64,000 nt of DNA from NCBI GenBank assembly GCA_008711295.1, contig VUYV01000016.1:128663-192662 (forward strand), read 5' to 3'. The notes beneath the pieces are model-generated. The model saw nothing but the letters and a program-made list of their open reading frames with translations. It was not told the origin of the DNA and made no database searches. The stretch's first letter is position 1, and each line of letters begins with the position of its first letter. Source of the stretch: Anarhynchus alexandrinus (taxonomy: Eukaryota; Chordata; Aves; Charadriiformes; Charadriidae). Made by a program: the position numbers and the translations under genes. Below, in pieces: positions 23,744 to 35,100 of the stretch.

Positions 23744-26700
23744 TGAACACAAAGGCAGCTCCACATGGGGAAAATTCAGGTTTTATTGCTGCAATGGGGA
23801 TATCTAGTAAAAAAAAGCTTACAAACACCCCAAACAGGGGAGCAAAAAAAAGACTAAGATGGCTTTGTCCATTAGCCCTAATGAAGGACTAAAGTTGGTA
23901 AATTGAAATTTTAATAGACAGCTTTACCAAGAGCAGCGCTTATTTTTATTTGCCTTGTTTTCAAATCTCTTGCCAGACTTGCACTTTCTTAGACAACCTC
24001 CTCCTTCTCCCCCCCTTAAAATACTGAAGCCTCTTGGGTCTCTTCAGTAGCCTGTACAGCAACTACCCTCCAAGCTCAGTGGTATAAATAATAGAAGCAA
24101 CTTTTACGAACGGAGCTGAGTGGGGTGGTGGAAGCTGCCAGGAAGGAGGTTTCCTACCAGGCAGGACTATAGCAAACCCTAATCCCACCTCCAGAGCTGG
24201 AGACATTCCTCCTCTGACAGCAGGGAGGGTTTGATTTCACACTGCCATTAACCAGCTGCCCCATGGCTAATGAATAACTGTGGTTAAATTGGGCAAATGA
24301 GAATAGGTACAAAACACAGCTCAGAAGCGGGAGGCCAGGCAAATTTTCAGCCTCTGCATGGACAAACTCAGGGAATTTGGATTTTGGGGTGCCTAAGTAT
24401 ATATATATATTTTTTTTTTTTTTGAACAGCATGGCTTTTATTTTTAGAACACAGGCAACATTTACCTTTTATTTACTCCTTTGCCAATAACATTAACTGC
24501 CTGCAAGTTATAAACCAAATACAAAATACAATGAATTAAGTCATGAGGGACCAGAAAGCAACCTAGAATATTACGAGCACATAAAGTCGGAGGAGCATAC
24601 GTGTGGGAGCCCATTTAACCTTCCCCATCTAGGACGAGATCCAATACATTTCTCGGGTGCACGAGAGTTCAAGCACCTAAATTTCAGGGGCCTGACCCCC
24701 TAGAATAGAACCAAAGACAATTTTTCCTGTTATTTGGGGAGCTCAGCAGGACCCTCTCCGCATGCCTTGCTCCCGTGGGCATCTGCAGGCACGGGTCTCG
24801 CCTGGGCTGTGGGACATGGGACAGACTGGGGATCAGCGGCGCAGGGGACAGAGCTGGTGAGCAATAAACCAAAACCAGTTGCCACTGGATCAGACACAGG
24901 ACAGGGCTAACCCTACACAAATGGGGTAAGAAAGTGCTGATTGACATCAGACCTCGAAGCGAGGCTGTGGGTCAAGTTCATCAGCCAGGAGATGGCAGAA
25001 CTGAGTTCAGCTCCACACTGAACCTGGCAGGTCTGAAACCCTTTTTTCCCCCCCTCCAAGGCAAGGCTCCCCTTTGTGCTGGCCCTTAGACCAATGCAGA
25101 ACTGACACAAAACCTAACAAAACCCCCACAATTTCTTTTCTAGAAAGCAATCAGAAATACAAGCTTTGAGTGAAGTGCCAGAAGTTGTCATCCCTAGTTG
25201 CCTTCAAACCAATAACAAATATCATTAGGGTTTTTTTTTTTTTTTAAGACAGCTTGCATCATCTTCCTAACATTTACTGCAAAACAAGTATTTTATGAGA
25301 AACTAGAAGTCTTTGCAGGTATGTCCATGTTCAGTGGCAAGTTAAACTAATTCTCACACAGAGGATCAACAATACAACTTTGGTGAGTCCTGACAATCGA
25401 TTTCTCCTGACCTGGACCACCCCTTTCTCCCGGAAGGATAAATCTGAGCAGCTCATGGTCTGCACATGGCAGGGAAGAGCCTCCCTGACAGTCACCAGAG
25501 CTGTCAGCAGCACAGCCACATCGCATGGCGCTGCTCCCATGTGAATAAGTCCCCCAGGAACCGAGTGCTTGTGCTCTATCTGCACGTTAACCGCACCTCG
25601 GGTGTGAATCCGGAGGACAAGGAGCTGCCGTACCCCACCGGCCCCCGTGCTGGCAGCTCAGCCCCCAGAGGGGAAGGTTTCAGAGCTCGCACTAAACACA
25701 TCTGGAATAAAAATCCCACTTGCCCAGTTTCCCCAAACTCAGAGCTCTTTGACACAGCAGCACTCAGCAATAATGTAATAAACAGCATCTGCACGCGCTG
25801 AGCTTTTTTGGTAGCTGCGTTTCACAGGCTGCTTGAGGTCCAAGCCTAGAAGAGTAGTTTTGGAAGGACAGAAAAGGGAAAATTATAGTTATTTTGCTAA
25901 ACAGTGATCGTCCCGCCTATGCGCAGACAGTTGATGTATTGGAGCGGTTTATTTTCTAAGAAAATAAGTATTGTGGGTTTTCAGCCTGGCTTCCCAAAGA
26001 AATGAGGTTTGTGTAATCTCTCAAGTGTACATCTCTCCATCAAAACCAAAGTCTCTCCGCGTAGCTTTTCAGTCTGCTGCTCAGCTCTAGCCAGACCGAA
26101 AAGAGAATTAGAGCTCAACAAATTAGGGGGGAATAAAACAAAACCCAGCAATTGTCCAGAGAAGAGAGACTCTATTACGGCTCCTGCTAAAAGGGAAGTG
26201 ACCCTCTGTCCCTGCACCAGCTGGGTGCTCAGTACACATCCCGGAGAGCCGACAGCATCTGTACCCTTCCCATTAGCCCCACCACATCCCACACCTCGCT
26301 TACTGAGCTATCACATGGATTTGCTGGAGGGAGAGGAAAAGCAGCCTGCAATTCCTCCCCTGTCCCTCCAAAGCCACAAATCTCCACTAAATAGGGCTTC
26401 CTTAGTCCTACTGCCCCAAGCACGGTGTTTTCCCTGCGCCTGCCTGCTGTAGGCAGCAGCCAAGCCATGGCATCCGTCGGGCAGGCGGGGGATCCCAGCA
26501 GCTGGAGCAGAAAGGTTACGCTTTGTGACATGCTTTTTCACCCCACAAAGGCAAAAATCCCAGAGCCAGGCAGAAACGTGACGCAGCAGCACAGCTGAGC
26601 TGCGGGAACCAGTACCCTTAAACACGCGCGTGCAAGTGCACAGGGCTCCCAGGCTTCTCAGAGAGCAGGGTCTGCTAAAATAAACTCAATTATACCATAC

Positions 26701-26864
26701 AACAGTGCATTTGAGAGCCAGGTCCTCTGGAGACCCTGGGCCAGCTTCCAAAAACTCAGTGAAGTCACTGCTCTTCATTTCCAGAAAAAGAAACATCGAT
26801 CACGTCCGCAGCACTGTTGCTCGCTAACAAAACCAAGCCTACACCCAGGAGGTCCATGCATGGT
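23744..26864. other. Intergenic DNA, no gene recognised
   Basis: Contains (TA)n plus T14 at 24398-24423 and a T-run at 25231-25245. GGGCCAGCTTCC with ACTCAGTGAAGTCACTGC around 26739-26773 may be another worn repeat arm. No supported gene. Confidence 0.5.
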
Positions 26865-27208
26865 TGTCCTGGTTTGAGGTAAAACAGAACCAATTTTGTT
26901 CAGTAACTTCACTTCTTAGCTGGGCCTCTTCTAACTACTGAAATTAACAGCGTATTTTGCAGACAATGTTCACTCTCTCAGAGCAATAAGACCTACGTTT
27001 ATAGGCAATGCCCAGGCATGGTATGCAGAGAAGGTCTTGCTTGTACTTATTGCTCTAACCCCCAAGGCCAACCAACTTTGTTATTTGCACCATTGGAGGG
27101 TCGGAAGCGGAAAAGCATAGTGGGGTCCCACCTGCGAGGAGAAGCGGACAGGACAGGTGACCCAAAACTGACCACCAGGGTATTCCATCCCATCTGCCTC
27201 ATGCTCAG

Positions 27209-27216
27209 TATAAAAG
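27209..27216 (+). promoter_or_regulatory. TATA box of the solo LTR
   Basis: TATAAAAG about 345 bp into the LTR, in the position expected for the U3 promoter. Whether it is active cannot be judged. Confidence 0.6.
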
Positions 27217-27458
27217 CTGAGGGATCAAAGGGTCAGCTCGCTCTCTCTTCCTTCAATGGCCGATGTCTGAGGAGGACTCCGTTCGTCTGCCTGTGATCCC
27301 GATCCTGAATGCAGATCCGGAATCCAGTTCCCGTCCATCGCTGAGTCCAGCCTGGGACTGCCCCAGTGCCAGCCGGTGTCGTGATTGTCATCTCAGGAGC
27401 TTGATATGGTTTTGTATGTATTTTTCATTATTTCTTTTGATTTTATTATTAATATTTC

Positions 27459-27464
27459 ATTAAA
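27459..27464 (+). terminator. Polyadenylation signal of the solo LTR
   Basis: ATTAAA, about 250 bp downstream of the TATA box, at the expected R-region position and followed by T-rich sequence. Confidence 0.55.
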
Positions 27465-27605
27465 GTAGTTTAGTTCCTTCTAAACTCATAAGTCTCTTTT
27501 TTCCTCCTCTGCCTCTCTCTTTGAAGAGGGGTAAAGGAGAGCATCTGTTGGTCCCACCTGGTGTCCCCCAGGTCCCCAGTAGCTGATTTTGCCTAAACCA
27601 CAACA

Positions 27606-29056
27606 ATGGCACAGCAGGATTTCCAGAGGCTCGTGGTGGTCTTGGCCCTCCAGGTCTTCCCCTGCCCAGGTGACTGACACCCTCTATGCACTCCTAGTGT
27701 CCCCACCACAGATCCAGGTGTCCTCCTGGGCTACCAGGAAGTCATTGGCACTGAAGCACTTTGCAAAAGGGGCTGTGTTAGTAAGAAGAGACAACTTAAG
27801 CTCTGCCATCTGCACGACAATCTCCTGAAGTCTTCAAGCATCAGGGATTTATGCTGAAAAGCTGCCTGTTGGTTGTAGGAAATGCAGAATGGGAGACTCC
27901 AGCCAAGCCAGGTCAGCACCTTTAGCTGAGCCGGGACTAACACTTGAAGCACTGAGGTTTTATTATATACGTCCCCTCCCCACCAGCCATGGGAACAAGC
28001 CGCCCACCTCCTCCCAGTGCAGAGCAACACCAGCATGGACACCTACTACTTGTATCTACACAGGGTAGCTGCAGCCCCACCAACTACCAAGCCAGCAGCT
28101 CTTCAATGCTGTCTTTTGGAGGCAAGGCCAGCTCCCATGGAGGCAGCACAGTGACTTTGCTCCTCTCAACCAGCACCAGTTACTGCTTCACCAGAAAGTC
28201 ACACTCAGACTTTCGTAGCCAGCTCTGACTACATGCAGCAGCCCAACCACTGGCTCTTTTGCAGCCTTCCTGCACCTGCTTCTCGCTTTTCCCGTATCTT
28301 CACATCTTACCTTTCCTCAGGCTCTGCTTCAGCATCATCATCTTCAAAACCCTTCCTCCTTCTAAGCTGCCACCACCTTCAGCAGCCTCCACTTATCACT
28401 TCAGAGCTCTACACCCTTCTCATGCCTCATTTAAGGAAAGCTGCAACAGAAGCCATTCAGCCAAGCCCCAGCAGGAGACCAACCAGCCTCCAGGAAGGAC
28501 AACCAGCAGCATTAAAACTAACAGCAAGCAGGAGGGTTTAAGTAGGCTCCAAGGCCACCTGACACAAGGTGTCAATTAGGCCCAGGTGTGGTGAGTGGGA
28601 GGATTAACCCCTTCCCTGACACTTAGGCTGGGTTGTTCCCAGGAGACTTTGATGAGTCTGAGCTTTCCCTAGATCCAGACTAACTCCAGGTGACTGGGAG
28701 TTTAGGGGATGATGAAGTTAGTCCCGGTCCAGAGAAGGTGTGAACACGCTTGATGCAGTCTGCAACTTTGGGTGCTAATTTGCTCCAAGCTGTGTTCAGT
28801 GCCATCTCAGGCAGTCGTGCACCTTCTACTAACTGTAGACCACCTGCATCCAAAGCGTTTGTGCATTTGGGGATTAAGGAAATCACTTTGCTGTACATGT
28901 GCTAGGGGGGGAGCAGACACCATGTTTACAGTTCAACATCTTGGGAAACACACTGGGTTTTGTTCGCCTTTTTAACTTTCCTTCTTCTCAGTTTCCTCAA
29001 GGTGGTTGACTTTATTTCTCAGATCATAAGAGGGCCAGCTTGCAGCAGGGGTAGGG
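27606..29056. other. Unassigned sequence next to the LTR
   Basis: Ser/Pro/Gln-rich open frames on the plus strand at 27989-28579 reflect CAG/CTTC-rich composition and are not a recognised protein. GACACAAGGTGTC (about 28561-28573) is a short palindrome followed by AATTAGGCCCAGGTGTGG. On the minus strand a 72-codon frame (28680-28898) is unrecognised. The region might contain other decayed mobile DNA, but I cannot show it. Confidence 0.4.
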
Positions 29057-29111
29057 ATATATGGACTAAATATATGGGACAATATACATATGGGGTAAAT
29101 ATATGGAGCAA
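29057..29111. repeat. Minisatellite, four units of 13-15 bp
   Basis: Consecutive units ATATATGGACTAA, ATATATGGGACAAT, ATACATATGGGGTAA and ATATATGGAGCAA share the core ATATATGG followed by a purine-rich tail. Unit lengths are 13, 14, 15 and 13. Confidence 0.65.
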
Positions 29112-32100
29112 AGACTGTTGATGGAGGTGTTGCCACAGGTGGTACAGCCATACCAGAGTACAGGGACACAGGCAGGTGACTGCCAGTCCTTCCCCATCAC
29201 CATTCAGCCACTTTGGGTGGCCCTGGAGATGCGGCTAATGAAGATGCCACCACACTCCTTTATGGGGACAAGGTCAAAGCCTCCTGGACACACTGAGCCT
29301 GCAGCAGCTGAGCTGCACGTGGTGGGGAAACATCCAGGACCTGCAGGTATCCCACCCTTGTCAAAGCCAACCCTCCTACTGCTCCCTCCTTGTTACATCA
29401 CTATAATTTCATCTTTCAACAGGAGGGCGTCAGTTACGCTGTGTAGTAAAAGACATACCCATCATTTCATGGAAAATCATCTGCTTGTAGACGTTTTCCT
29501 TTCTCTGCTTTTTGTTGGTGACCACCCATCACCAAGGTTTACCTCTGGCAGACCGCCCACTGATGAGTTTTCCAAACCCCGGCAGCTTGCTGGCCACTAG
29601 GAAGATCTGACTCCGGCACCCGCACAGTTCAGTTGCTCTATTTTTTTATTTTCCTGGTCTGGGTGCGTGTTTGTTCTTCTTCACCTTGATTCCTGAAAAG
29701 TCAAACATCTGATGCTGGGGTCACACTGGAAGGAAATGACAATCCCAGCTGAAGACGCCGTGTTGCCCCTTTGCAGTTAAGACTCCTGTTAAAACTTGTG
29801 TTTCCTCTGCAGTGCTAAAAAGCCTAATATTAAAAATAAAAACAAAACAAGGAGGAAAACCAAGGGTGAAAAAGCAATGAGCAGCAGCTTAGTGATGCTG
29901 GATAGCTTCCCTCTTAATTGGATGACACACATGCAAACACATCAATGAATACTGAGGCACAAGAAATGTGGACTCCCATCACTCTCTCTTTGCCATCTTC
30001 CACAAATTATCGGAGGTGCAAATCAGACAAGAGCTCTAGACAAGCAGATTATGATGTCTCTGGTGCCCTTCTTTATATTTTTCCCCCTTTTCCACTGCTT
30101 CAAATACGTGGCAAGGACTTTTCACGCTGTCCGAGGCACGGGGAGGCTTTTCCCACAGTTAATGAAAGGTTCCTGTTTGCCCCTCGCCGCCTTTGAAGCC
30201 CAAACCCCCCCAGCAGACCCAGGAATTTGCCGGTGATTTACGACTATTTGGACAAGTGGCGAGCAGAGAGGGGCTGGGGGTTAGAGCCCCGCTCCTCCCT
30301 GGCAGCAGGCTCCGCCAAAGAGGGGGCCGGGCTCCCCCCGCTTGCTGACACCTCTTTACGGGTGCCCTAATTGAATGATTTTGGTGGGACGGCTGTGTTT
30401 GCTGCTGCTGGGACAGCGCAGGTGCCTGGGCAGGTTGAAAAGATAAGAAGGTGCACGCAGTTAGTTATCATCACCGCTGGAGCAGCAGCCATCATCTCCA
30501 CTGGTACCTTCGGGGCAGCCAAACACATCTGGGAGGGCTGAAGATCGGGAGGATTTAAAAAAAAAATAATAAAAAAAAGCATAAATCACATTGGCAAAAT
30601 TCATGCTTGTCATCCTCAATTATTTCCAGAATTTCCTGTAAAACCCACAGGGTGGAGAACATCACTGTGTCTGAAGGCAGGAGTTCACACATTGTCCCAT
30701 GACTCCGGGAGCTGGAAATTCGGGGAAAAAGCTGGACACCACGAGAATGGAACCAAAACCACGGGAAGCAAATTGATTCACATTTACAAGCACGTGGAGG
30801 AATTTGACCAAACTGCAAGGACTTGTTAACTCTTCCTCAGCCCGTCCATCCTCAGCAGGTTTCCGACCAGACCCTCCTCAGCACGTGGCCGTTGCAGAGC
30901 GTTCTCCTCCCACCTCCACCCAGTAGCATCCACCAGCTCCTGTCCTCCCACGTTAATCAAGCTTCAAAGCCTGGGTGCTGGTTGGGTGGCCCGAACACAG
31001 GTCTCAAGGCGAGGGTGGCAGGAGCGAGAGGAGAGGACCGGGAGCGCTCCCAGGCAGGGGCTGTGCTGCAGAGGTCCGGCTGTGCACGCTGTCACGCTGC
31101 GCTGGTCCCCTCTGCGGCCCTACAGCCGTGCTTGGGCACAGCGAGGTCTCCAAGAGTCCTCCAGCCTGCTGCCGTGATTTTGCGTGTCTATAAACCATCG
31201 CTTGTTCGGGCTCAGGAGCCTCCAGAGGAGATGAAAAAAGCTGCTCTGGCACGACTGCCAGCTCACCCCGACAGGGAGAGAGCTGAGCAAGTCTCTGCCT
31301 GAAGATGCTTTCAGCGTGACTCCTGGCGGAGGAATTTTTGTGTGAGTGTTTCTTTTGCCAAAATGGAAACAGGAAAACAGAGCTGGTAAACCAATTTTGG
31401 ACAGAGAAAAAAATAATTAGAGAACTGGGGAACGAAACAGAGAGAAACCCTCTACCACCACTGACAAAAACACGTTTTACTGGTCAGCCTTGCATTTTTC
31501 CTCCAAGCCCAGATCTGCTTACGCTGCTCAGTTCAGGCTCACTTTTCTGTTTCTGCCTGAATTTCTCTCCCAGTTAAGCCTATATTCTCCTTTCTCCCTT
31601 TACACACCATGCTGAAGCTGGCAAAAGCCCCTCTGCCCAGCATCTCCCACACCTCCCGTGGTCCCTCACGCCGGGTACAGCCAGCGGGAGGATGCCGCTC
31701 ACTCCCGGCTCTGGTTCCTCCCGCACGGCTTTTCCAAAGCTTTGCTTCTGTTTGCTAATATATTTTAAATCCTCGGATTTCCAGCGGTTTTGAAATGCAC
31801 TCTTCGACCACCTCCTAATCCTCACCAGCTTTAATTCCCCAGTTTGAAATACATTTTAAAGGAGATTAAAGTTTACTTTATCGCTTCTCATACGTTTTAA
31901 AATTCTGATGTCGGAGTAAGGCCGACTGCCCTACCGGCAAACCGCCTCCCCGCAGCCCCGGGCAGGGAGCCACAGAGGGATGCTGCAGCCCCTCGTCGGC
32001 AGCCCTGCTGCTCCCGGCAGGGCTTTGGCCCAGGGAGTTTCTGCTCTGTGCCCTTGGCAGAGCCTGTCCCCGTCTCCGACTGTCTGTCGGCATCCCAGGT

Positions 32101-35100
32101 GGGTTGTCGGTCTGAGCATCCTGCATGCACAATACTCCCCAAGAGATTTTATGATGTTTCTGGCACTTTTCTCCGGGAGGAAAAGTTCAGGTTAGGGTGA
32201 GACTGTTTTCTCTCAGTGTTATTAATTTATTTTCTTTTTCTTTTTTTTTTTTTTTTTTAAGAAGCAATAGTACTGCACTTTTATGGGGAACTGGGTTGTG
32301 TTTTGGGTTGATTTAAGTTTAGAGAGGAATTTCAAGCAGTTAGGCTTTCTAGTCTGCCCTGCTCTGGAGAGGTAGGTGAGCCACCATGACCCCCTGTGAT
32401 CCCTCTCTCTGCCCATCTCCCCCAGGAATTTCAAGCCCCTTTCGCCCATTTACTGAACCTGAGCATCTTGAAATACCGATTCACTCCAGACTTGTGAGAG
32501 CCCAGAGGTGGGCAGGCAAGGGAGACACTATTTCTGCCTTTGCTGAGGACAAGGCTGATGAAGGAGCACTGGCCTTATTAGACAGCACATGGTTGCAGGG
32601 AAGCCAAGGACGCGGTTCTTATTTTTGGAGGGGATGCTGCTGGTGCAAGGCGGGCAGTGTGCCTCCACTCCCAGGGCACCTCCCGCTCAGCATCTGTCCA
32701 TGGCCCCGTCTTCCCGGTCCTCCTTCTCCTCTCTTTTACCTTCTCATAAGCAAATAGATTATCTGAAACTGCTGCATCCTGAGAAAGAAGAAAAAGAAAT
32801 CCTCTGTACATTCCCCTTTTTCTTTCAAATAAAAGAAAATATGATATTGGAGTTTTGCACTAAAATTATTGTAATATTCTTTCTTTTACAAGCGCCTTTA
32901 AAGTTCATCTTTATGGTTCCGATATTGAAACCATTGCAAAGGAATTGTTTGTGGGGATTATTTGACTTTTTATTAAAAAAATGAAAAACAGGTGGGTTTC
33001 TCGTCATCTGCACTTAAGTTTTTAATAAAAAGTAAAAGTTCTGGCACATCACCGACTCTTTTTTTTTTTTTTTCATTTTCATTCTCTCTTTGGCCAAAGA
33101 TAGGACACATCTTTTTCGCTTTTGTGCTGAGGAATATGATTCAGAGAGCACATACCTATAGACTTGGAAGTAGAGAGAAACCCCGAGTTCATCACCCCAA
33201 GATTTGTTAGCTGGGTCTCCAAAGGAAGTAAGGCTTTTGCAATCACGCTGCCTGCCTGCCTGTAATTCCCCTTCCCCTGCCCCAAATAACTCCTGGACCT
33301 TTTGGTGCAAGCGAATTAGACAGAGGAGCTGATGTCTGAGATGTATGATGTGCCCAGAGGCTTTGGAGGAGCTGAAGAGGGGTAGTCCAGCTGTGCAGCG
33401 TGAGCTCAGCCCTAGCATTAGACACCAGAGAAGCTACAAAAGAGGTGACCCAACTTCACGCACACCTGGCTCTCAGGAGGCAGAAAGCTTGGGACCTGGG
33501 ACTCAGAAGGAACAGGCTTCAGTCATGCACACCGTGCCACCAACCCATGCAGTTCCCGGCTGTGGGCCATCATGGCTGCTGAAGCTTCACGCGGCTTCAA
33601 GGAGAAGCTGGGCAGATTTATGGGACAGGGATCTGCTGAGGGTGGCTGAAAACATTGAAAAATATCTCTAACCCAAGAAACAGCTGGAAACTGTCGTCCA
33701 GGGGCTGGGGGAGGAGGTCACATACATCCACCTTGCTCTTGGACTCTTCTCCAGGCAAGGGCATGGTGATGGAGACACTGCCCTGCTTACCCCATCCCTC
33801 TGCCCGCAGGGCTTCAGGGCAGCCTGGAAGCTCGGGACATTGCCATGGGAAAGTGGGCTCCCCCTAAGCTCCCAACCCCACCGAGCATCCCTGAACGCCT
33901 TCCTCAAGTGGGAGCGATCTGGAGAGCAGCCGCTGTGGAAAGCCTCTGCAGGCTCGTGGCCCTGGGGAAGGGGCTGGTTTTGGTTTGGGGATGGTGCTAA
34001 CACCCGCTAGCTGTTTCATTACCCTGAACTCCGCTTCTTCCCAGAGTTTTTCCTCCCGCCGCAAGAGTTTTCTGTATTCTGCTTATCACGTTTTATTCCG
34101 TCTCCTGAATTCAAAAGGAAATAAAACTTGGCTGAAGCCAATAAAGCTCATATGAAACCCCGAGCCCTGAAATGCCTGGTGGGGCCGGGCTGCTGCACAG
34201 GCGCCCGGGAGCAGCCGGCCATGGAGGGGGGTTCATGGGGCAGCAGCCCCCAGGCACTGTGCCGGGGCTCCAGCCCACACTTGGCATTCCACAATGGGTT
34301 ATTTTAGCTCCGGATAAAAATTTCCCTGCCTTGGTACTGTGGTCTGCCTGTCAGCTGCAGGTTGCCATCCTTGAAGGAGAAACGGGAGAAGGGGCGATGC
34401 TCCTGCCCCCACCCATATTAATTTCTTATGTGTTTACTATGTCTTTTTTTCAGCCTGCTGAGGAAACAGCGCTGATGGATTGGAGCTTTCCTTGCGGGTT
34501 ATGCTTTCTGGATCGCGCCTGCTCTCTGCGGTTCCTCCTGGATTCCCTCTCAGTCTTCCCACCAGCCAAGCGGGCTGGAATACAATCACCGAAAATACAA
34601 ATAAGGCGGATGCGAGGTTCTCAGCCCCCCACGTGTTGCGCTGCGGACCTGCTCTGTCACACACCGCAGGTTGATAAAGTAGCTGCCACCTTCTTTGGGC
34701 GTATTGGAGCTTTTCCCCTGCTTACCTGTGCTGAAAATCTGTATTTCTAAAAACTCAACCTGCAGCTGCTGGCTGCAAAATCTGGCGGGAATTTTAGCCG
34801 TTGGAAAGCCTCAGCGAAGGGTTTCGTCCGCATCGCAAGCAGCTGGCCAGCTTCCTGAAGGACATAAAAGAACATGATGCTGTTTCAGAGAGAAAATCAG
34901 GATAGTTTGTATATGTCTGTCTTTGAAGCCGGTCGTGACTAAATCCAAGTGGAAGCAGCGGTTCGGAAGAAAGCAGAAGAGGGGCCCCAGGATTATGCGG
35001 TTCTGTAAACACAACTATTTGACAATTATCAATGCAATACACACGTGCCAGTATTTCGAGGTCAGATAAATATGAGTACATAAAGCAAAACTGAACCATT

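Larger units (their letters stand above)
26865..27605 (+). mobile_element. Solo LTR of an avian-type endogenous retrovirus, 741 bp
   Basis: The element starts TGTCCTGGTTT and ends AAACCACAACA. These termini are inverted copies (9 of 11 positions) and give the required TG...CA ends. Flanking 5-mers ATGGT (26860-26864) and ATGGC (27606-27610) differ by one base and fit a 5-bp target-site duplication. Inside are GGTGACCCAAAACTGACC and TATTCCATCCCATCTG, then a TATA box TATAAAAG at 27209-27216 in a CATGCTCAGTATAAAAGCTG context, and ATTAAA at 27459-27464 followed by T-rich DNA. This is the order U3, R, U5 of a well-known LTR type in bird genomes. No primer-binding site or gag/pol sequence follows, so it is a solo LTR left by recombination. 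Insertion orientation is plus. It could still act as a promoter or polyadenylation site. Confidence 0.85.

Noticed and set aside
27989..28579. Ser/Pro/Gln-rich open frames after the LTR
   Set aside because: They reflect CAG- and CTTC-rich composition in two overlapping frames, and no retroviral or host domain is visible.
29103..29600. 165-codon frame over the minisatellite flank
   Set aside because: No recognised domain. The start lies in the tandem repeat and nothing supports translation.
34172..34750. 192-codon plus-strand open frame
   Set aside because: No family feature. Overlapping frames on both strands are also open because of GC-rich composition.
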